Shown here: in pieces, positions 59,216-64,000 of the stretch
Numbering within the stretch: the first letter of the stretch is position 1
Layout: each line of letters begins with the position of its first letter
Assembly: GCF_900114775.1 (NCBI RefSeq)
Contig: NZ_FOUE01000002.1
Span: 926,618 to 990,617, forward strand
From: Marinobacter zhejiangensis
GTDB taxonomy: Bacteria; Pseudomonadota; Gammaproteobacteria; Pseudomonadales; Oleiphilaceae
Direction: 5' to 3'
Length of the DNA: 64,000 nt
The notes under the pieces: model-generated
Told to the model about the DNA's origin: nothing
The model's input: only the letters and a program-made list of their open reading frames with translations
Databases searched by the model: none
Made by a program: the position numbers and the translations under genes

Positions 59216-60208
59216 ATGGCTATTGTAAAAGTACATACAGGTGAAGAGTTTGAGTGTGGTGATAATGAGACTATTGCTAGAGCTGCATTGAGAAGTGGTC
59301 TTGGTTTTCCTTATGAATGTAATTCGGGATCCTGTGGGACCTGCAAGTTCACGACATTGGATGGCGAGTTCGAAAACCTATATCCGGAAGCGCCAGCGAT
59401 TACAGAAAGGGATACACGGAAAAATAGATTGCTGGGTTGCCAGTGCACCCCGATTGGTGACGTCGAAATAAAAGTGATGTTGTCCGACGAATACATTCCC
59501 AAGTATTCGCCATCCGAGCAGGCTGCGAACCTTATTTCGATAAATCCCATAACCCATGATATTTCAGCGTTTTCATTTAAGGTAGAAAAAACCAAGGAAT
59601 TCATCCCGGGTCAATATTCAATTTTGACCATTCCAGGTTTAGGTAAAAGGGCATATTCAATGTCCAACCTCCCTAAGGATGGTGTTCTTGAATTCATGAT
59701 TAAAAATATGAAAAACGGGGGTGTCTCTGATTATCTTTTCTCAGAGCGGGCCCTGTCCCATGGTGATGCCATTGCTTTGGATGGGCCTTATGGAATCGCC
59801 CATTACCGGTATAACGAAAGGGATAAAATATGTATTGCTGGGGGATCGGGTTTAGCACCAATGCTGTCAATAGCCCGCGAGCATATTTCGAGTAATCAGG
59901 AGTCTAGGCTGCATTTTCTTTTTGGGGGTAAGACAGATGCCGACCTGCTTCCCCTGGATGAATTTAGGAATTTGGTAGGTGATAGGAAAGGGCTGATTGA
60001 ATATTACCCCGTGGCATCAGTCTACTCTGAGTCTAGTTATACAATCACAGGATTTCTGCATGATGTGCTTTTATCTCTTTTTAAAGAGAATCTGGGGAGT
60101 TATGACATTTACTGTGCAGGACCACCGGTGATGACCGCCAGTCTTGAGAAGTCGCTTTTTGAGAGTGGTTTTCCTCAGGAACAACTCATTTTCGATAGGT
60201 ACTGTTAG
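59216..60208 (+). CDS. Oxygenase reductase (ferredoxin-FAD-NAD)
   Basis: A 330-aa reductase: plant-type [2Fe-2S] domain with Cys35, Cys40, Cys43 and Cys75 (CNSGSCGTC, GCQ), FAD domain (KRAYSMSNLP) and NAD domain (ICIAGGSGLAPMLSIA, YCAGPPVM). It takes electrons from NADH and passes them to the Rieske ferredoxin, making the system a class III-like three-component oxygenase (as NdoR-NdoA-NdoBC). Strongly AT-rich codon use. A 156-nt AT-rich gap follows before the next gene, the largest in the operon. Confidence 0.92.
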   Translation: MAIVKVHTGEEFECGDNETIARAALRSGLGFPYECNSGSCGTCKFTTLDGEFENLYPEAPAITERDTRKNRLLGCQCTPIGDVEIKVMLSDEYIPKYSPSEQAANLISINPITHDISAFSFKVEKTKEFIPGQYSILTIPGLGKRAYSMSNLPKDGVLEFMIKNMKNGGVSDYLFSERALSHGDAIALDGPYGIAHYRYNERDKICIAGGSGLAPMLSIAREHISSNQESRLHFLFGGKTDADLLPLDEFRNLVGDRKGLIEYYPVASVYSESSYTITGFLHDVLLSLFKENLGSYDIYCAGPPVMTASLEKSLFESGFPQEQLIFDRYC

Positions 60209-60270
60209 GGAATATTTAAATTTCGGGCATTGGGTTTAGGGTTAATTCCTGTGATTTAATTGGCTTTATG

Positions 60271-60345
60271 TTTTGGTTAATTTTTGCGGTTCTGTTGTTT
60301 TATTTTTTATTATCCTTAATTTTTCACGGTTATATTTTGGTTAAT
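60271..60345. repeat. Direct repeat TTTTGGTTAAT in the operon gap
   Basis: TTTTGGTTAAT occurs at 60271-60281 and again at 60335-60345, in the 156-nt AT-rich space between the reductase and the XylT-like ferredoxin genes. It could be a regulatory site for an internal promoter, or a trace of module joining. Low complexity makes chance occurrence possible. Confidence 0.35.
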
Positions 60346-60364
60346 CACATTTCCAGAGGTTTTG

Positions 60365-60655
60365 ATGAGCGTGTTAGTAGCATTGGAGGTAACCAGTGGA
60401 AGTGAGATAACGCTCAGGGAAGATGAAAGCCTGCTGAGGTCGATGGAGAGGTCCTGTTTTATGTTGCCAAAAATTGGCTGTAAAGGAGGAGGGTGTGGGC
60501 TTTGCAAAGTGCAGGTGTTAAGCGGCGAATACGAGCTTGGGAAAATGAGTAAGAAGCATGTTTCAGAACTCGACAAGCTGAACGGTAAGGTTCTCGCCTG
60601 CCGTTGTTATCCAAAAAGTGATCTGACATTCAATGTAAATACAACAAATAGGTGA
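60365..60655 (+). CDS. xylT: XylT-like [2Fe-2S] ferredoxin
   Basis: A 96-aa plant-type ferredoxin with Cys39, Cys44, Cys47 and Cys79 ([15 protein letters not shown]). It lies 4 nt upstream of catechol 2,3-dioxygenase, exactly where xylT, dmpQ and relatives sit. Those proteins reactivate the dioxygenase by reducing its iron after it has been oxidised by substituted catechols. AGAGG lies 6-7 nt before the ATG at 60365. Its presence suggests that substituted catechols are among the intermediates. Confidence 0.92.
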   Translation: MSVLVALEVTSGSEITLREDESLLRSMERSCFMLPKIGCKGGGCGLCKVQVLSGEYELGKMSKKHVSELDKLNGKVLACRCYPKSDLTFNVNTTNR

Positions 60656-60659
60656 TGTC

Positions 60660-61583
60660 ATGAAGAAAGGTGTAATGCGTCCAGGACACGTTCAAATTCG
60701 AGTGCTTGACCTTAATGAAGCGGTCAAGCACTACGTTGAGTTGATGGGTTTGATTGAAATGGATCGGGATCAGGAAGGCCGTGTATATCTGAAGGCCTGG
60801 ACGGAGGTTGATAAATATTCCGTCATATTACGAGAGTCCTATGAGCCTGGTATGGATTTTATGGGGTTCAAGTGCACAAGTGAGGAAGTTGTCGAGGAGC
60901 TTAGGAAAGAGCTTTTGGCGCGCGGTTGTGAGGTGGAAGATATTCCGGAGGGAGATTTAAAGGATTGTGGCCGACGCGTTCAATTCAGAGCGCCGACAGG
61001 TCATTTGTTCGAGCTGTTCGCGACTAAGGAGCAGACGGGAAAGTGGGGGGTTGGGGACCACAATCCAGAAGCCTGGCCCAGAGGCTTGAGTGGAATGCGT
61101 GCTTCGCGATTTGACCACTGCCTTCTGTATGGGCCAAACCTTCCTGAGACCCTGGACCTTTTTAGTAGCGTGTTGGGATTCGACCTGGCCGAACAGGTCG
61201 TCGCTCCCGATGGTACGAGGGTGGCCCAGTTCCTGACAGTTGGGATGAAGGCCCACGATGTCGCCTTCATTCATAACGACGAACCAGACAAATTCCATCA
61301 TGCCTCGTTCTTTCTTGAAACTTGGCACGATGTTTTGCGGGCAGCCGATTTGCTGTCGATGACGGATACCGCTATCGACATCGGTCCAACGCGTCACGGT
61401 CTCACCCATGGACAAACCATTTATTTCTTTGACCCTTCCGGTAACCGAAACGAAGTATTTGCAGGTGGCGATTACCACTACCCAGACCATCCTCCGGTTA
61501 CATGGGATGCGGACGAATTGGGTAAGGCGATTTTCTATCATGATCGCCAGCTTAACGAGCGCTTCCTGACCGTACTGACCTGA
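60660..61583 (+). CDS. xylE: Catechol 2,3-dioxygenase
   Basis: A 307-aa extradiol dioxygenase of the XylE/DmpB type that opens catechol to 2-hydroxymuconic semialdehyde. The iron ligands fall at the same numbers as in XylE: His153 (FDHCLL), His214 (HHASFF) and Glu265 (NEVFAGG). The glyoxalase-fold N-terminal half begins [21 protein letters not shown]. The gene is the last of the AT-rich part; the following gene, 31 nt away, has a different base composition. Confidence 0.95.
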   Translation: MKKGVMRPGHVQIRVLDLNEAVKHYVELMGLIEMDRDQEGRVYLKAWTEVDKYSVILRESYEPGMDFMGFKCTSEEVVEELRKELLARGCEVEDIPEGDLKDCGRRVQFRAPTGHLFELFATKEQTGKWGVGDHNPEAWPRGLSGMRASRFDHCLLYGPNLPETLDLFSSVLGFDLAEQVVAPDGTRVAQFLTVGMKAHDVAFIHNDEPDKFHHASFFLETWHDVLRAADLLSMTDTAIDIGPTRHGLTHGQTIYFFDPSGNRNEVFAGGDYHYPDHPPVTWDADELGKAIFYHDRQLNERFLTVLT

Positions 61584-61614
61584 TCCGCCTCCGACGCAAC
61601 AGGACCTAGCAGCA

Positions 61615-63075
61615 ATGAACGACATCAAACATTACATCAACGGGCAATACGTCGGCTCTGCCAGCGGCAAACTGTTCGACAACATCAATCCGGCCAATGG
61701 CCGGGTGATCAGCAAGGTACACGAGGCGGGCCGCGAAGAAGTTGACGCCGCTGTGCAGGCCGCGAAGGCCGCCTTGCGTGGCCCCTGGGGCAAGATGACC
61801 CTGGAGCAGCGCACCCAGATCCTGCATAAGGTCGCGGACGGCATTAACGCCCGCTTTGACGAGTTCCTGGAAGCGGAGTGCCTGGACACCGGCAAGCCCA
61901 AGTCCCTGGCCAGCCACATCGACATTCCCCGGGGCGCGGCCAACTTCAAGGTCTTCGCGGACATGATCAAGAACGTGCCCACGGAATCGTTTGAAATGCC
62001 GACGCCGGATGGCACCGGCGCGCTGAACTACGCTGTGCGCCGCCCCAAAGGGGTCATTGGCGTGATCAGCCCCTGGAACCTGCCGCTGTTGCTGATGACC
62101 TGGAAGGTGGGGCCGGCGCTGGCCTGTGGCAACACCGTGGTGGTCAAGCCGTCCGAGGAGACCCCCACCACCACTGCACTCCTGGGCGAAGTGATGAAGG
62201 ACGCCGGAGTGCCGGACGGTGTCTACAACGTGGTTCACGGCTTCGGCGGCGATTCCGCCGGTGCCTTCCTGACCGAGCACCCGGATGTCGACGGTTTCAC
62301 CTTTACCGGCGAGACCGGCACCGGCGAGGTCATTATGAAAGCGGCCGCCCGGGGTATCCGCGATATCTCCCTGGAACTGGGCGGCAAGAACGCCGGCCTG
62401 GTGTTTGCGGATTGCGATATGGACAAGGCCATTGAGGGCACCATGCGTTCCGCCTTCGCCAACTGCGGGCAGGTCTGCCTGGGCACCGAACGGGTGTATG
62501 TCGAACGTGCCATCTTCGATGAGTTTGTGACCCGTCTGAAGGCCGCAGCCGAAGGGCTCAAGATCGGGCCGCCAGATGACAGCGAAGCCAATATGGGCCC
62601 GCTGGTGAGCCTGAAGCATCGGGAAAAGGTGCTGTCCTATTACCAGAAAGCGGTTGATGACGGCGCCACCGTCGTCACCGGGGGTGGCGTGCCTGATATG
62701 CCTGCCGAGCTGGCCGGCGGCGCCTGGGTTCAGCCCACCATCTGGACGGGGCTGGCGGACGATTCGGCGGTGGTCACCGACGAGATCTTTGGGCCCTGTT
62801 GCCATATCCGTCCGTTCGATACCGAAGAGGAAGCCATCGAGCTGGCCAACAGCTTGCCCTATGGCCTGGCCTCAGCAGTGTGGACCGAGAATGTGAGCCG
62901 GGCCCATCGTGTGGCTGGCCAGATCGAGGCCGGGATTGTCTGGGTGAACAGCTGGTTCCTGCGGGATTTGCGCACGCCGTTTGGTGGCAGCAAGCAATCC
63001 GGCGTTGGGCGCGAGGGTGGGGTGCACTCACTGGAGTTCTACACCGAAATGAAGAACGTCTGTATCAAACTCTAA
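61615..63075 (+). CDS. dmpC: 2-hydroxymuconic semialdehyde dehydrogenase
   Basis: A 486-aa NAD-dependent aldehyde dehydrogenase of the DmpC/XylG type that oxidises 2-hydroxymuconic semialdehyde to 4-oxalocrotonate. Motifs: GVISPWNLPLLLMTWK, FTGETGTGEVIMKAA, catalytic Glu in LELGGKNAG and catalytic Cys in NCGQVCLGTER, then EIFGPCCHIRPF. The N-terminal INGQYVGSASGKLFDNINPANG is typical of this subfamily. Base composition is clearly higher in GC than in the preceding genes: 62401-62460 has 35 G+C in 60. It would feed the oxalocrotonate branch, which handles catechol itself. Confidence 0.94.
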   Translation: MNDIKHYINGQYVGSASGKLFDNINPANGRVISKVHEAGREEVDAAVQAAKAALRGPWGKMTLEQRTQILHKVADGINARFDEFLEAECLDTGKPKSLASHIDIPRGAANFKVFADMIKNVPTESFEMPTPDGTGALNYAVRRPKGVIGVISPWNLPLLLMTWKVGPALACGNTVVVKPSEETPTTTALLGEVMKDAGVPDGVYNVVHGFGGDSAGAFLTEHPDVDGFTFTGETGTGEVIMKAAARGIRDISLELGGKNAGLVFADCDMDKAIEGTMRSAFANCGQVCLGTERVYVERAIFDEFVTRLKAAAEGLKIGPPDDSEANMGPLVSLKHREKVLSYYQKAVDDGATVVTGGGVPDMPAELAGGAWVQPTIWTGLADDSAVVTDEIFGPCCHIRPFDTEEEAIELANSLPYGLASAVWTENVSRAHRVAGQIEAGIVWVNSWFLRDLRTPFGGSKQSGVGREGGVHSLEFYTEMKNVCIKL

Positions 63076-63091
63076 TCGGCAGGGAAAGACT

Positions 63092-63877
63092 ATGGAACAC
63101 GCAAGAATCCAGGCGCTCGGCGACGAGCTCTACCAGGCCATGATCAAGCGCGAGGCGGTGTCGCCGCTGACCAGCCGGGGTGAAGACATCACCATTGACG
63201 ACGCCTACCACATCTCCCTGCGCATGCTGGAACGCCGGCTGGCGGATGGTGCCTCGGTCATCGGCAAGAAGATCGGCGTCACCAGCAAGGCGGTGCAGAA
63301 CATGCTCAACGTGCACCAGCCGGATTTTGGTTACCTGACCGACGACATGGTGTTCAACAGCGGTGAGGTGGTGCCCATCAGCGACCGGCTGATCGCGCCC
63401 CGGGCAGAGGGCGAAATTGCCTTCATCCTGAAAAAGGACCTGACCGGCCCGGGGATCACCAACGCCGATGTGCTGGCGGCCACCGAATGTGTCATGCCCT
63501 GTTTCGAAATCGTCGATTCGCGGATACAGGACTGGCAGATCGCGATCCAGGACACCATCGCCGACAACGCCTCCTGCGGCCTGTTTGTGTTGGGTGACCA
63601 GGCGATTTCACCGCGCAAGGTCGACCTGGTGACCTGCGGCATGGTGGTTGAAAAGAACGGTCGCGTCCTGAGTACCGGTGCTGGCGCCGCGGCGCTGGGG
63701 TCGCCGGTGAACTGTGTGACCTGGCTCGCCAACACCCTGGGCAAATTCGGTATTTCCCTGAAGGCCGGTGAGGTGATCCTGTCGGGGTCGCTGGTACCGC
63801 TGGAACCGGTCAAGGCTGGTGACTATATGCGGGTGGACATCGGCGGCATGGGCAGCGCGTCGGTCCGCTTCTCCTGA
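63092..63877 (+). CDS. dmpE: 2-oxopent-4-enoate hydratase
   Basis: A 261-aa hydratase (DmpE/XylJ/MhpD type) that converts 2-hydroxypenta-2,4-dienoate to 4-hydroxy-2-oxovalerate. Motifs: VIGKKIGVTSKAVQNMLNVHQPDFGYL, RAEGEIAFILKKDL (metal-binding Glu pair) and LANTLGKFGISLKAGEVILSGSL. AGGGA lies 7 nt before the ATG, 16 nt after the dehydrogenase. No hydrolase gene (dmpD/xylF) lies between them, unlike in TOL and dmp plasmids. Confidence 0.94.
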   Translation: MEHARIQALGDELYQAMIKREAVSPLTSRGEDITIDDAYHISLRMLERRLADGASVIGKKIGVTSKAVQNMLNVHQPDFGYLTDDMVFNSGEVVPISDRLIAPRAEGEIAFILKKDLTGPGITNADVLAATECVMPCFEIVDSRIQDWQIAIQDTIADNASCGLFVLGDQAISPRKVDLVTCGMVVEKNGRVLSTGAGAAALGSPVNCVTWLANTLGKFGISLKAGEVILSGSLVPLEPVKAGDYMRVDIGGMGSASVRFS

Positions 63878-63916
63878 GCACGGGTTCATCACAACAAGAA
63901 TGATGAGGAACAGGTT

Positions 63917-64000
63917 ATGAGCAAGAAACTGAAAGCCGCCATCATCGGCTCGGGCAACATCGGCACCGACCTGATGATCAAGATCCTGCGCAATGGCCAG
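63917..64000 (+). CDS. dmpF: Acetaldehyde dehydrogenase (acylating), 5' end only
   Basis: The first 28 codons are visible before the window ends: [20 protein letters not shown], the N-terminal NAD-binding motif of DmpF/MhpF-type acylating acetaldehyde dehydrogenase. It converts acetaldehyde to acetyl-CoA in a complex with 4-hydroxy-2-oxovalerate aldolase, whose gene is expected next. GAGGAACAGGTT precedes the ATG. The order hydratase then acetaldehyde dehydrogenase matches meta-cleavage operons. Confidence 0.9.
   Translation, partial: MSKKLKAAIIGSGNIGTDLMIKILRNGQ

Noticed and set aside
49694..61614. Genomic island with integrase, transposon ends or attachment sites
   Set aside because: Composition suggests acquisition, but no integrase, insertion sequence, tRNA or flanking direct repeat could be found inside the window.

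Overview
The window looks like chromosomal DNA from a marine hydrocarbon-degrading gammaproteobacterium of the Marinobacter type. This is inferred from the gene set: an AlkB alkane hydroxylase with a dedicated reductase, AraC-type regulators, a Baeyer-Villiger monooxygenase with esterase, a pga biofilm operon, a cyanide-insensitive-type bd oxidase and a catechol meta-cleavage pathway. No rRNA, tRNA, CRISPR array, transposase or integrase was recognised.

Layout. 1-11.5 kb: metabolism and transport. It holds a cut-off periplasmic binding protein, a TonB-dependent receptor, a degenerate J-domain membrane protein, a BASS-type symporter with its GntR regulator, FabH-type ketoacyl synthase III, a type-2 thymidine/AMP phosphorylase next to a PRPP synthetase-like protein, TrkH and pirin. 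11.8-16.8 kb: an alkane oxidation module (aldehyde dehydrogenase, AraC regulator, ferredoxin-reductase fusion, AlkB). 16.8-21.1 kb: LysR, YdeP-like molybdopterin oxidoreductase and FdhD. 21.2-21.5 kb: an unusual array of degenerate 29-bp direct repeats, each headed by a 13-bp palindrome, ending at the start codon of a small winged-helix-like protein. 22.3-36.6 kb: pgaABCD (poly-N-acetylglucosamine export) flanked by two phosphorelay systems, a diguanylate cyclase and an orphan solute-binding protein. 36.8-41.3 kb: alpha/beta hydrolase, BVMO, AraC and epimerase. 41.5-49.7 kb: two microproteins, cioAB-type oxidase, MocR regulator, sulfite reductase/DUF934 and an MFS exporter.

49.7-64 kb: an aromatic catabolic region. 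It begins with an NCS1 permease, a porin and a FixJ/StyR-like response regulator with a cytosolic PAS kinase. An apparent operon follows: acetamidase/formamidase, Rieske oxygenase alpha subunit, an unknown 114-aa protein, an NTF2/SnoaL-fold protein, Rieske ferredoxin, flavin reductase, XylT-like ferredoxin, catechol 2,3-dioxygenase, 2-hydroxymuconic semialdehyde dehydrogenase, 2-oxopent-4-enoate hydratase and the start of acetaldehyde dehydrogenase. The part up to catechol 2,3-dioxygenase is distinctly AT-rich. Base composition turns GC-rich exactly at the semialdehyde dehydrogenase, so the operon looks like a fusion of an acquired peripheral module with a separate lower pathway.

The strongest candidate for an undescribed system is this operon. 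An amide hydrolase plus a Rieske oxygenase feeding catechol meta-cleavage, with an NCS1-type (nucleobase/hydantoin-like) permease, suggests catabolism of a nitrogen-containing aromatic whose identity the sequence does not reveal. The 29-bp repeat array is the most striking non-coding structure.
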